A stretch of DNA of 64,000 bases, from NCBI GenBank assembly GCA_020465985.1, contig JAANYP010002014.1:16544-80543 (forward strand), written 5' to 3'. The stretch comes from Centrapalus pauciflorus (lineage: Eukaryota; Streptophyta; Magnoliopsida; Asterales; Asteraceae). Under the pieces are notes generated by a model, which did not search any database, was not told where the DNA came from, and was given only the letters and a program-made list of their open reading frames with translations. The position numbers and the translations under genes were made by a program. Below, piece after piece: positions 21,081 to 33,142 of this stretch; position 1 is the first letter of the stretch; each line of letters starts with the position of its first letter.

Positions 21081-22943
21081 CACCACAACCATGCATGTCA
21101 AATGATCATAGCCTATTGGACGACAACGATATTTCACATCCGAGGGATCATGAGATGGCAGTCAGGGACTTCCAGATAAAGTACTTCCATGATCCAATCA
21201 CTACACCTAGGGTACCTGTTATGCCCCTAACTGAAGAACTGATCGTGTATGCAAACCAAGCATGTCAGTCCCTTAGGGAATTTAGAGAGCGACATCCTGC
21301 TCCTATGGCTCAACCAGCACCGGTTGAGCCTGCCCAAGGAGCTCACTCCAAGAGGTTAGGTCTAGGGGTATAGCCGAGAGAAAATGAACCTGAGAGGGGT
21401 ATTGAAGAGGGTAGAGAGCCTGAGGCTCCTTAAGAAGAGAGGGAGTCAGGATGCACAATCTTCTCACTTACCACCACTACATATCCCATCTCATCCATCT
21501 CATGATGATGTAACCCTCACGGCTCCTATTCCCACACGATGTCTTGCTTCTTTACGAGAAATGAATTAGAGCCGCAGGGAAATTAGAATAATATGAGAGT
21601 GTTCCCTGCCACAAATAAGTCGGGCAACCACATTTGTTACTAGCATTTATATATTCATTTCGTGTTGGTATTAATAAAGTCACCACTAGCCCAGTGGTGC
21701 ACACACAAGCCCCAACCATCCACTCACCAGCTTCTCAACAAGCTCGTGTTTCAACTCCTCACAGGGATGAAGCACAAACATTATCGGAAACTCATTTTGA
21801 GTATGCTGATATTGAAAAAGGTTAACAACTGCCCCTGTCACTGCCTTCACTTCATGTAAAATCGATTGTAAAGCCACTTGTTATAGATTTATCTTTGGCT
21901 AGGATACTCGAGTCTTTTCATCCGCAAAGTCTTCATGACTTTGCCGGAACACTCGGAGTTGTGCATACTAAAAGTATTCTGGTGACGATGAGTGGAAGTC
22001 CTGTCACGGCTATCCCAATGCCAACTGTGAACACAAGACACACAAGCGTCTCTTCTAAGACACCTGTTATGCAAACGGAGAAACTAAGTGGCATCGGGAC
22101 TCACCAGGACTTTGTGTCCAAATATGAATTTATAGCTTTCCTAGGGTTAATGTCACAACAACTCAGTGACATGTACGTTTTCGTGACAATGGGCTAGGCC
22201 AAAGCTTCAGAGTCTTCACTCAACGACTCCTAATGTCTATTCCATTAAAAGTTGAAGGTCGGATCCAACCTTTCTCCCACAAACATTCTGCTTTTAGAGA
22301 TCCTGAATAATGAAGCATCTGGCTCATCCAGCCAAGAGAATCCTCTAGTCAAGCAAATGGGTGAGCGTCTGAAGGTTATCCCCAAATCCTGCCACGCCTC
22401 CGCCCAAGGAATCAAAAGAAAGCATGATGACAAGGACGATCCTAATAAGCATGAGGGGGAGAAACGAGCAAGGGCAACTACAAAATCACCAATGGTCTAC
22501 GATCAACCAGCTCCTACTAGTCCTAGAACTCAGGTGCCACAGTTGTTAGCCGCGGATCAACCTACCGAGTCTCTTGAAGAATCAGAATCAGGGAACTTAG
22601 TCCTAACAGTATGGGAAGATCCAGAGTAATGGCCATAGATATTTGAATATGAAGATGAAGATATCTTTGAAGTTGTTCCTTTGAGGACCTTTGAAATGAA
22701 TGATATCATAAATCTGGATTCCGATAAAAAGGAACAGGCTGCATGCGAAATACAAATCAAGGAAGCTCTCCGAATTGAGTATGCGGGTGAAGAAGGCATA
22801 ACACAAGAATAATTTGAGTTTGAGCCACCTTCTAATGATCTCGCACCAATCGCAACTCTGCAACCAATCCAATCTAGTCCCATGAGTCCCTTGGTTATTC
22901 TTGTTGTACGTGATCAGTAATTTGAGCCAGCTGGGTCTCCACG
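21081..22943 (+). pseudogene. C ORF, C-terminal part, broken
   Basis: The frame continues in phase from 17898 once the solo LTR is discounted. Open pieces are 21095-21373 (Pro/Ala-rich end), 21895-22197 and 22252-22629. The last has a basic KRKHDDKDD-type stretch that could act as a nuclear signal. An acidic region follows to about 22880. The sequence then meets an LTR at 22944, without the clean polypurine tract seen in family B. The overall plan (Pro/Thr-rich, basic, then acidic) resembles the ORF3 middle, but I do not recognise a domain. Confidence 0.5.
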
Positions 22944-23525
22944 TGTTAGTACATCCTATGTGACGATAGCAGTCTAAGTATATATAGCATTTTGTGTAAG
23001 TCAATTTACTGCTATTGAATATTAACAAGTGTTTGTTATTTGTTTGCTTATATATGTTTGATATAATTGTATATATGTTTGAACTTGGTGTAATGTATTT
23101 CAATGAGTTCAAACATAAGTTTGAAGGCAGGTTCGAATTTGTCTAGGAGGACAAGTTCGAAAAAGGCCTTGGGCCAAGTTCGAACTTGTCCTAGACAAAG
23201 TCGAACCTGCCTTCAAACTTATGTTTGAACTCATTGAAATACATTACACCAAGTTCAAACATATATACAATTATAATTCGACTAATTATTTGACTTTTGC
23301 AGAATTTTAGTGTGATTAAGCAAAAGGGCGACCTCGAACTTGCAAGTATTCAGAGAGTTTCGTGTGGAGAGAATCATCGTGTTGGGACGATCCGTTGTTC
23401 GTCTATCACCATGTTAGTCTCCGTGTTTCGGTGTGCATGGTCTATCCGTCAAGCCACTAACGAGGAATCTGCACTCGTTGGAAGGTGTCACGTCAAGATA
23501 AGATTCGTAGAGAGTATACCTTACA
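22944..23525 (+). repeat. LTR related to family B (copy 3), with a giant inverted repeat
   Basis: It starts TGTTAGTACATCC and ends ACCTTACA (582 bp). Both termini match the B LTRs (TGACGATAGCAGTCTA near the start; GAAGGTGTCACGTCAAGAT near the end), but the middle differs. It would be the 3' LTR of element C. The middle third is a nearly perfect inverted repeat (23063-23275). Confidence 0.8.
23063..23275. repeat. Long inverted repeat with arms of about 99 bp
   Basis: The left arm (23063-23161) and right arm (about 23176-23275) pair with one mismatch and a 3-base indel, around a loop of about 14 bases rich in GGCC. The arms contain AAGTTCGAA words and the loop contains TTGGGCC, which are also features of the smaller hairpins in the two B LTRs. 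Confidence 0.9.
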
Positions 23526-24448
23526 CCACGTAAATAGGAGATATTTCAAGGAAGACCAGAATTCCCGAATCCATCCGCTGCTGCCCCGAATGTACTTAAA
23601 GAGATTACAAGGCTGCAAGCAAGAATGTCTACATGTGCTAGTTCCTCTCAACAACAACGGAGAGAGGAATGACACACTGAACGACTGACTGCCTAGGCTC
23701 TTGACTGGGTAAACTAGAGTATGGAATAAAAGTGCAGAAGACTGTTTGTGAAAGAGCTGAAAACGATGAGAGCTGATCTATTCTGGTCTATGGAAGGTAT
23801 GGAACAGAGAGATCGTTCAGTTTATACTGCTATGGTCGAAGCTTTGAGAGAGAGCAGAGATGAAGTCAGAACCAGGTCTCTTATCATAATGGTGATACAG
23901 ATAAAAATAGATACATTTCTAAGTATGTTTTATCCAAATTACAGAAGCCAAGTTTGCGAATATTTTCTTACAAGACCTGGAATATTTACACTTGCATCTT
24001 CTACATTAAGAGAACATGAACGCATTTAGATGCAAATGGCATTGGAAGCTCATCAAAGGAAGGTTAATCTGCTAGCCATGAAACAAGACACTCCAGGGCT
24101 CAAACGTCTACCAGTTTCTAAGGTAACCATTGCACCTACAATAGGAGTTTTCCATTTCAACTCTCATAGATAGAACCCTTCATGCTCCGGGACGAACTTG
24201 AGAAATATTCTAATGGCACACTCTACATGGTAAGGAAGATGCTTATGATCAGAACTGACAACATTAAGGAGGCACTGAAGCAGGGGGAGAGGCAATGAAA
24301 ATTAAAGACTGTGCTAAAGCTAGTCAGAGACTTTCAACAAGAAGTCCGAACAAGTTAGAGTACAGAATGACTATAAGGCGAATTGACAAGAATTTTGATC
24401 AAAGGAAGCTAGTGATGAATCTCAAGCCACAATATGAAAGCTAATCAC
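23526..24448 (+). pseudogene. Family D 3' ORF tail, broken, unrecognised
   Basis: Open pieces include a Gln/Ser-rich stretch near 23570-23660 and 23748-24029. The latter is helical and acidic/basic, with MEGMEQRDRSVYTAMVEAL near its start. Many stops follow. It ends at a polypurine tract and LTR, so it also occupies a 3'-ORF position. A weak resemblance to the ORF3 C-terminus is possible but not demonstrated. Confidence 0.4.
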
Positions 24449-24782
24449 AAAGTGGGAGATTGTTTGATCCATAGTTGTGATAGTTTCAGTGTTTAATTTG
24501 TAATAAATTATACTTAGTTTTGTGGCAAAAGTGTAAAGCTTAAAACTTTATTGTAAATCGGCCAAAGACCTTAAAAGGTTAACCCCTGGGTATATGAGTT
24601 AGTGTTTGAATCCAAGTACAGTTGTTTTCTTTATAAGTAGTTTGTGTTTAGGGTTTTGCTTTTGTACGTACGTAAATCGTATTGTTGCAAACTTTGGTGA
24701 ATGCATAATATTGTACCATCTCTAAGGTATTCATCTTATATATAGCATATTCATTTTTTTCTTGGTGAATGCATAATATTGT
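24449..24782 (+). repeat. Family D polypurine tract and LTR start
   Basis: AAAGTGGGAGAT (24449-24460) precedes TGTTTGATCC at 24461, a copia-like LTR start. No second LTR is in the window and the right end is uncertain. A 21-bp direct repeat beginning TTGGTGAATGCATAAT occurs at 24694-24714 and 24762-24782. The TTTATAAGTAG-type AT-rich U3 lies near 24630. Confidence 0.6.
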
Positions 24783-24814
24783 TGATTGCTTAAACAAATC
24801 TAGGAATTAAAGAA

Positions 24815-25401
24815 AGAAACCCTAATCTCGATTTCCAGCAAGATGAAACCCTCAAAATCGATAGATAATTAACCTTACTGGATTATAAGCCAACCCCCAA
24901 CTTTAACAGCTTTAACACAATCAAATCTAGAAATTAGGTTATTATAAGCCTACCAAATTCAAAAAGATCGTGAATGAAGATAATGACGAATTAGCATCAC
25001 AATTCGATAGTTTGTTTGATCTTCTTTTGCTTGATTCCTTCTACTCCAGCAAGCCCCAAGGCTCATACACACACTATCAACCTTTTCCTTTTTCATGAGG
25101 CAAAATAAAGAATTGTAAATACGGTTACATGTATATATATAGTTTCTATTTTTGGCAACCCGATACCCATATATCTGAACCTGCTATCGCATTTTCAATA
25201 TTAATGTCACTTAAATCCATTTAATCTTGTGATCTCATAATTGTTAATAGTCCACTAAAATGATAACTCAGTGCCACCTATTACTTAATATCGACACGTA
25301 TAAATCAACTAATCGAAATATCACTGGACCAACGGAATATTATTAAAATAATTATCCAATAAGAAAAATCCACATACCAGGCCAAACAGTGGGATGTTAC
25401 A
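24815..25401 (-). repeat. Gypsy LTR of type G, 3' copy, probably truncated
   Basis: On the - strand it starts TGTAACATCCCACTG at 25401, directly after a polypurine tract, so it is the 3' LTR of the gypsy pol that ends here. It matches 52274-52905, apart from a microsatellite expanded in that copy. Similarity fades near 24815, whereas the other copy appears to continue to 51844, so the left end is likely lost. Confidence 0.75.
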
Positions 25402-25719
25402 AATCCTCCCCTCTTAAAGAGATTAAATCCCAAAATCTAACTCAGATTCTGCAACAGGTGGGGATACCGACTCCTCATTTCTGAATCAGGCTCTCAGGTA
25501 GCGTAGTACTATTATGATGTCACCACTAAACGAGTACCAGCTACTTCTCTTTCCTGACAGTAATTCTCTCTGGTTATTCAGCATACCTCAGTTGTTCATC
25601 AACAACGATCTCATATAATAGCCCATTCTGATCCTCTCTGGCTAGACACGTCCTCAGATTACTCATGTGAAAGGTACAATGAATGTCGACTAGCTCTGGA
25701 GGCAGTCTCAGTCTGTAAG
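25402..25719 (-). pseudogene. pol: Gypsy integrase C-terminal end and polypurine tract
   Basis: The - strand reads RLRLPPELVDIHCTFHMSNL and then VVDEQLRYAE, the usual end of Tekay/Del-type integrase before the chromodomain-like tail. It is in frame with the part at 39560-40013 once the 13.8-kb A element is discounted. The polypurine tract AAGAGGGGAGGATT (25402-25416, complement) abuts the LTR. Confidence 0.88.
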
Positions 25720-26839
25720 TGTAGGTCTCAAAAGGTTTCCCTAGTATGTTGTTCTAAGCTGTAGAGGGGAAGGGGGTGAATACAGCTATTTAAATTTTCA
25801 ACACACTTTCTCAATGTTTGTATGTATATTATCAGCAAGTGTTAATTACAAACAAGCCTGAACTGCGAAATGGTTCAAGCTGAGATGACAGAAATAACAA
25901 AGACTACTAATCTAAGACTCACTCAGACTAGTTACAATGAATACACTCATTAAGATGAACTCACTGATATTACAAGACAGACAGACAGACAGCTTGAACA
26001 AGAACAACTTGGACACACTTAACTGTTTTATTCAAGCAGACTTCGCATGCATGAAAACACACTTCTTTTGCACGTTCTGAATATCACACTCTTAGTTCTC
26101 TCACATTCCTTAAAAGCTTCCTTTTATACTTTCACTGAGAATCCCAGTGAAGCTTCCTCATTGGATGAAGAGATAATGGAATGTATTTCCAAAAAGACAA
26201 AAATACTTTTCTGCACGTTCTGACAAAGCAGCATGTGTCTCTATATTGCAGAATCTTTGTCTTTTCCTTTTTGTCTCTGTTGCAGAAGGCTTCAACCAAA
26301 AGAGGAATGTCAACTTTAAACCTTTCATCTTCTGTTATGGCCATTTTGATATAAGAAATGGTCTGTCACCCATTTCAAATATCCACTTTGCCTTCATGTA
26401 ACAGAATAGCGTGGGCAGTCTTAGCAGCTTCTATTTTTCCACTTTGTCTTCAACTTTGTAAACTGATCTTTTGGTCCAAGACAATAGATGAGGACATGGA
26501 AACATATTCCATAAAGTGTTTAGCATGTTCACAAAAAACAGGTTCAACTCACAAAGAACAGAACACTTAGAATTTGTCCAAGTTGCTCAACAGGTTAGAG
26601 CAGCGTAGATAGTTTATGTCCAGCCTGTTCAACAGAATAGAACAGCTTGGACAATCTGCCTTAGTTGCAACAAATGCAACAGGGTAAGCAGCTTTGACTA
26701 GTGTTGCAAATCACTTATCAGGTTTCAATAAGGCATTAACAAACCTTAAACTATACCTTCAAGTGCATCAAATAGGTTTGATTAATAATCTCCCCCTAAG
26801 ATGGATAACAGCTTTGACTGAGTCTTTTTCTGCCTAACA
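25720..26839 (-). repeat. 3' LTR of the complete family A element
   Basis: 1120 bp; on the - strand it starts TGTTAGGCAG at 26839 and ends at 25720. The TATA box complement is at 26121-26128. The tract ATCTCCCCCTATTTGC (26840-26855) is its polypurine site. It is closer to 38436-39559 than to the LTRs at 3192 and 57889, so two A subfamilies are present. Confidence 0.93.
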
Positions 26840-26855
26840 ATCTCCCCCTATTTGC

Positions 26856-27189
26856 AATAATCAATCTAAGCTGATTCTATCAAATATAACTACATATTTT
26901 GACATTACATTTGCTGAAATGAAATTGCAACATTGAAGTAAACTAAAAGATCAATTTATATATACACTGATATTGATTGCAATCAACACATTTCACATAA
27001 GTACAACTGATGTACTAAAGTAAATTACAACTAATGTAAAAAGATATATTACAAATGATGTAATAAAGTACAACTTATGTACAAAGAGAATTTCAACAAA
27101 TCGGACTGTTGATGATGGGATCAAATAATGGCAAGCCTGTCCAACTTATAGACGGTTTCCATTCTTCATCTACTCAGCAGTTGATGGAC
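26856..27189 (-). other. 3' untranslated region of the complete A element
   Basis: Non-coding counterpart of 2850-3180, with the same short ACATTAGTTGTA-like repeats in complement. No frame is supported here. Confidence 0.6.
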
Positions 27190-30100
27190 ATTCAAGCTGT
27201 GGCCTTTCTTCAAACAATTATTCAAAGTGCTCCATGGTCTCTTCAATTTATTCTACTTCATGTCTGAGAAACACGAAGTCAGGATGCTGAAGTTCTCCTC
27301 TCTCATAGAAGCCTTTAAGCTGTACCCAGATAGCTGCTCTGCATTTTAAAAATTGCTTAAAAGAGTTGGAGGTCTAAAGGTTATGAGCTGCTTGAGGAGG
27401 CTCTTTGGAAACATATTTTCTTTGTTAAGGGGTTTGCAAAGAATTCCCCAAACTCATGATCTTTTACGAGGTTGTCTTCCTCAGCTAAGATGTGATTTAC
27501 TCCTTTGATTTCAATAGCTAAGATGCTTTGATAAATCATCATTAGGAGTTTCTTCAAGCTTTGTATCCTTCCTCTTTCTCCTGGGCTTAATCTTGGGTTC
27601 CACTACTGAGTTACCCTTAATTTGTTCTTCAGAGATCAGGCCCAGGTTTTTGACTCTCTCCATCAGCGTTTTGACATATGCCCTGATAGTCTTAGCAGTT
27701 TCAGATTTTGACTGACTCAGGGCAACTGCCAATTCAACCCATTCGCTGTACCCCATGAAAGCAACATCAACATATTCATATGCTTCCAATTCTGGACCCT
27801 CAGCACCTAGCCTGGTTAAATGAATCTTCCACTTCTTGCCTTTCTTTGAAATGGAAACAACTTTGACAATTGTTTCCTTGGCAAGTCTTCAGTTGGCCAC
27901 ATCAAAGAATTTCTTCCTTGCCAAGTTGTCAAAATGTACTTGGGCTCTTGCTGAGGAGGATGCAGGCTTGGACTTGGTTACTAAGATCTGTGTACTTTGC
28001 TCTTTCTCTCCTTTTTTCTCAGTCACTGACTCTTTTGAAACTTCTATTAATTTCTTTTGTACATCCAAGGAGGGCATTTTAATCTTTTTAGCCTCCTTGG
28101 CTGCAAGGGCTCTGGCAGCTTTGGCAGAGGCTGCTTCCTTCTTCTGTCTTTCAAGGATCTCAAGATGCTCTTATTTGAATTGATAGTAAGTCTCTAGAGG
28201 GATGCCCATATCTTTGGCTCGAGACTTGTCAAATTTGAGTTGAGGAGCTTTGAGGGAGTCAGTATCCACAGAGGCTTTTCCTTTAACCTTTGCTGCTTTG
28301 ATCTGAGCAGCTTCCATTTCCTCCTCTTCTTCTTCTTCCTCAGTCTGTTCCAATATTAAGTGTCTCCTTCTGCTTGGCCTGTCCTCAGGAATGGATTCCT
28401 CCCCCTTAGATGGTGCAGGGCTTGGAGATCCAGCCTGAGTAGGCTGAGCAATTTCAGAAGTTTTGGAGACAACTGCAACAGGACCTGTTTGGGAAATACC
28501 TTCTGCTTGCCCTATTGAAGCTGATTTCTCCTTAGAGGGAGATGAAGATTCCCCCCCCCCCCAAGACTTGGTCTTCAAGGCAGATATCTTCTCCCTCTTT
28601 CAAGGAGATGGCACAGAGCCTTCAACAACAGGTCTGCCTGAACGAACAAATCCAACAGGCTGAGTGGCAGCAGTTTTGGCAGCAGGTTTGGAACCAACAA
28701 GACTATATACTAAGAAAGCCAAATTGTCCTTAACCTCTGCAAGTTGTCTAATACATGTTTGAAGAGAAGAAGAATGAGAAGTGGCAAGGGAAGACAGCTG
28801 GGAAATAGCTTACCTGTCAGATGCTGTGAACACCAAACTTTTAAGCTGTGCAAGATTCAGTTCAAGAGAATCTTGCATCTCATCAAAGTTTGAGGACACA
28901 GAATTGGACAGAGAGACCACTAAGGTATTCAGGCAGGCCAAAGTGGAGGGGAGAGTGTTTGAGCAAGTGTCAACAAGGGCTGACAGCTATTGGGAAACAG
29001 CTGACGGTGTGGACACGGAGTCCTGCTGGTTAATAAGAATTGATGAGAGGGAGGAGGACAGTTGTTGTAGCTGTGCAGTGAGTGCAAGCATCTGAGAAGA
29101 ATGATTAGCTTGGGGAGCAGGGGTTTAGGAAAGAAGTCCTGAATGAATCAAAGAACCCATGAAGCTGGGCAGACATATAGTCTGAAATGAGTGAAGGGAG
29201 GGAAGTCATAGAGTTTTCCAAAGAGCCAACTTTGTTGGTCAACACAGACAGCTGATCCTTCAAACATAGATCTTTGAGGGATGGAGGTGTATGGGTTGAC
29301 TGTATAGATTGGGTGGATGGTGAGGAATGTGATGGTGATGGTGAGGATTAAGGTGTATGAGGGTCAATAGGTGATGGTAGGGAGACTTTGGATAATATAT
29401 CCATAGCCTGGGCATAAGTTAAATGGCCCAGCTTGGAAGGGTCAAAGGTCCTTCAGCAGTGACTGTATATGCATCATGAGGTGAAGGGGTAGAAGTTGGT
29501 GGCCTTTCAGATGCTGCTGGCATTGTAGCACCTTCAACAAGACCTGGGGTTGTTCCCTCAGTAGAAACTTGGTCTTTAGGCACCTCTTCATGGGGAGAGG
29601 GGATGTGCATGTCAACATCATCAGTGGTGAAACTTGATGATGGAATGTGCACTTGTGGAGCAGCCTCACCAGAGGGATGTTCTATTCCCTGTGGTTCATC
29701 AGGTTGGATTGTTGGTCCTTCAACAGCTTTTGGGTGTGGAACAGCTGCATCACCAGGAACAGAATTTTGAGACTGATCTGCTGGATAGTCTGTTCCAGCA
29801 GCTTGGGCACCTCGTGCGGACTCAGATTGTGTATGAGAAGTATGAGGGGGTGACTGTGTGGACTCAGTGTGGAGTGGAGAGGGCTCCTGTCTTTCAGTGT
29901 CTTCAGCCTGTTGAGAGGCTTGGACAGTTGATGTGGTGTTCTTTTTTTCTACAACTTGTTCCTATTGGGAGGAATCGGAGGGCCTAGGCTGACTCAGGGT
30001 GGACTCTTGTTGGAGTGAAGCCTGCTCCAAGTTCGCTGCTTGGATTGTTGGTCCTTCAACAGCTGTTGGGTGTGGAACAGCTGCATCACCAGGAACAGAA

Positions 30101-31695
30101 GTTTGAGGCAATCTGCTGGATGGTCTGTTCCAGCATCTTGGGCACCTCGTGCAGACTCAGATTGTGTATGAGAAGTTAAGGGGGTGACTGTGTGGACTCA
30201 GTGTGGAGTGGAGAGTGGCTCCTATCTTTCGATGTCTTCAGCCTGTTGAGAGTCTTGGACAGTTGATGTGGTGTTCTCTTTTTGTACAACTTGTTCCTAT
30301 TGGGAGGAACCAGATGGCCTAGGCTGACTCAGGGTGGACTCTTGTTGAAGTGAAGCCTACTCCAAGTTTGCTGCACTTTCTCCCAAAATAGGAGAAGTAA
30401 AAATAGTAGGGGTTGCTTCTTTGTCAACTGACTCCTGTTGGGACGGGTCAGAGGGGCTAGTTTGGGAGTATGGTTTCTTTTTGGATAAAGATTTACGTCT
30501 GTTATAGGATTTGAGTTATGAAGTGGAGTATGAATGTTGTGGAGAAGTGATGAGAGGTTCTGTTTGGACTGGTGGTGAGACTGGGTCAGGAACAGGGAGG
30601 TCAGCCTATTCCATGGTCTCAGGTGCCACATAGCACCAGCCACAAAGGCTTCAGGTTCAACAGATGAACCAGGGTCGGGAGTCTACTCCCCCTCAGCCAC
30701 TGAGGCTGATGGGGCAGACTTAGTTGTTTTAGTCTTCTTGCGGATAGACTCAACTTCAGTTTGTTTCAAGGCCCTCTTAACCAGTTTAGGTCTTGATTTG
30801 GATTTTCCCTTGGGAGCAGTCACTGGATCCACCTTCTGAGTAGAAGGTCCTTCCACTAAACCCAACAACATCCTCATTGATGTTGACAGAGGAGGTTCAT
30901 TTTCAAGGACTGGGGCATAGAACACTCTATTCCCAATAACAGGGAATGCAACAGCAGTCAATAGAGGTTGAGAGTTGAACAAATGCTCACCACAGATGTG
31001 TTTGAAGATGAGGGTGAGGAACCTTGGATATCTTACAACTTCTGGTCATTGTTGTTACTCCACCTGATTCCTTAGATTCAGAAAAATCCACCTTGCCATG
31101 TTTAGTGTAGTCTGATCCATAAACTGTAGGACTACGGGATCTCATCTCTGGTAAGCTGATCAAAAGAACAACCTTTGCTGCTCAGGCTCATCACCACTGA
31201 GTCGAAGAGGTAGCTGTAAGTAGGAGACAGATATCTTCTGAACAAAGTAACACCCACTTTTGGTATCGTTACACCACAGAAGCGTAGCAGGATGCCCATT
31301 TGCTCATTCTTAGGTTGAGGTTTGTCGTAAGTGTCAGCCACTGGGAGATGAAGAAATTCCCTGAGAAGAGCAGTAGTGATCTCAATGGTTTGAGTGTCAT
31401 TGAGAATGGTTCCTCTGATAGTTTTGGTAGATGGGTCATAAGAACATGTGTACCAGAACTCATAAACCATCTCCTAGTACATGACACCAGGAGAGGCAGT
31501 CATTGCGTAGTGTAGAGGATGGGCTTGAAGGAAATCCACCATAGGTTGATAACCTTTTCCCACGGAGTTTTTGGGAATGGTCAAGTTAACAATGTAGTTG
31601 GTGGGTTTGATTGTGAGTGTGGTGTTGATAGAGGGATGTTTTACTACATCATCACCAACGAACACGGGAAAAAGGGGATTGTTTTGATAAGCCAT
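27190..31695 (-). pseudogene. ORF3 of the complete A element, broken
   Basis: It starts at ATG 31695 (MAYQNNPLFPVFVGDD). The N-terminal domain shows EFWYTCSYDP near 31450. Open pieces follow at 31470-31132, 30982-30683, 30643-30329, 29652-29419, 28578-28171 (with a poly-Glu run), 28077-27889 and 27789-27511, in shifting frames. A C-run at about 28551-28562 causes one frameshift. A tandem duplication (29704-30373) repeats the Pro/Ser/Thr-rich part. The order of regions matches the intact frames at 3-2849 and 59367-63526. No membrane span is evident. Confidence 0.85.
29704..30373 (-). repeat. Tandem duplication of about 335 bp inside ORF3
   Basis: Units 29704-30039 and 30040-30373 begin with TTGGATTGTTGGTCCTTCAA and run in parallel, with scattered differences and small indels. 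The intact ORF3 copies have one unit. The differences between units show the duplication is not recent. Confidence 0.88.
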
Positions 31696-32358
31696 TTAGG
31701 AAAGTAGGAGAGATGCAGGATGTTTGGACACTTAGTCTGTTTAGGGTTTATCAGGAAGTCATGGAAGCAGTAGGAAGAAGAAGATGATGAAACAGTGACT
31801 TAGGTATTTATATGATTTGAATGTGAGCGAGTAGGAGAGGGAAAGGTTTCGGCGGTTGATTTGAAATGTTCTTAACGGAAAATAGAACGGTTTGCCATGT
31901 TAGAATGGTTGTCAGACCAACTTGACCTTTTTAACTTCTAACACACGTTAGCAAACATTATCCGCAGGTAATTAAATTAAATAAATACGCAATTTAAGTA
32001 ACTTAATTGTGAAGAAAGGTAAATAAAACTGATGTCCCAAGCTGTTGTTCAAACCTGTGATGAACAGGTTTCATCACAAACTTATCATTCTTCAAGCTGT
32101 TCATGCAACCTGTGCAGCTAGATGAGAATAGGTTTCATTGTGAAACCTGTTTAATAGTTGAACAGGTTACAAGGCATTGCCTTGTATGAGTAAGAGAGTG
32201 AACACGTCTGAGATTAAAACTTTTTTTGTCAAGCCTGTTATATGTCCAAGCTGTCCAAGTTTTCAAAAACTGGCTAAGTACAGGACAAGTAAAAAACCTG
32301 TTCTGTCCAAGCTGTTCTGTGAAATTTGAACAAGCGATCTTTAGAGCATCAATGACAC
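31696..32358 (-). other. Spacer between pol and ORF3 in the A element
   Basis: Non-coding, AT-rich near 31960-32030. The same spacer is at 63527-64000. It may hold the leader or promoter for a separate ORF3 message, but I see no decisive splice acceptor or TATA box. Confidence 0.5.
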
Positions 32359-33040
32359 TTAGTCACTTTTATTTAAAATACCCAGCTTGCCTACAAGGTA
32401 ATTAAACTTGTTTTCATCAAGAGGTTTGGTGAAAATGTCTGCAAGCTGTTCTTCTGTGGAAATAAAGTTTACCTCCACATTACCTTTTTGGATGTGATCC
32501 CTGATAAATTGATGTCTGACTTCTATATGCTTTGTTCTGGAGTGGAATACTGGATTGTTGGAAATAGCTATGGCACTTGTATTATCACACAGAGTAGGAG
32601 TTTTCCTATATACAAGGCCACAATCCTCCAGCAGCAATTTACTCGGCTTCAGCAATAGAAGTGGAAACTGAATTCTTCTTCTTGCTACACCAACTGATCA
32701 ACTTACCACCAAGGAGTTGACATCCACCTGTCGTGCTTTTTCTGCCTAGCCTGCTGCCTGCAAACTCAGCTTCTGAATAACCAATTAGTTCAAGGCTGGA
32801 GTCTTCGGGATACCAAAGACCCAAACCTGGTGTACCCTTTAGGTATATGAAGATTCTTTTTACAGCAGCTAGATGTGATTCTTTTTTAACATCTTGCAAC
32901 CTAGCACATAAACAGGTAGCAAACATAATATCTGGTCTACTAGAAGTTAAATATAGCAAGCTCTCAATCATGCATCTATAAGTTGTTACTGAAACAACTT
33001 TGCCACAGGCATCAGCATCCAACTTTACATCGGTTGCCAT
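32359..33040 (-). pseudogene. pol: Copia RNase H and end of pol
   Basis: Two overlapping frames (33040-32639, 32655-32359) read the copia RNase H: SSRPDIMFA, GYSEAEFAG (usually GYSDADFAG, so two acidic residues are Asp to Glu), KSTTGGCQLLGG, SIAEAE, DNTSAIAISNNP, RTKHIEVRHQFIRDH and the closing LADIFTKPL. One frameshift separates the halves. Confidence 0.93.
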
Positions 33041-33142
33041 TGGGGTTTTGATGGGAGAACTTTGATCAAATTTAAACTTTTTCAGAAGATCTAAAGTATA
33101 CTTTATTTGATAAATAAAAATTCCATTTGAGGTTTGTTTAAC

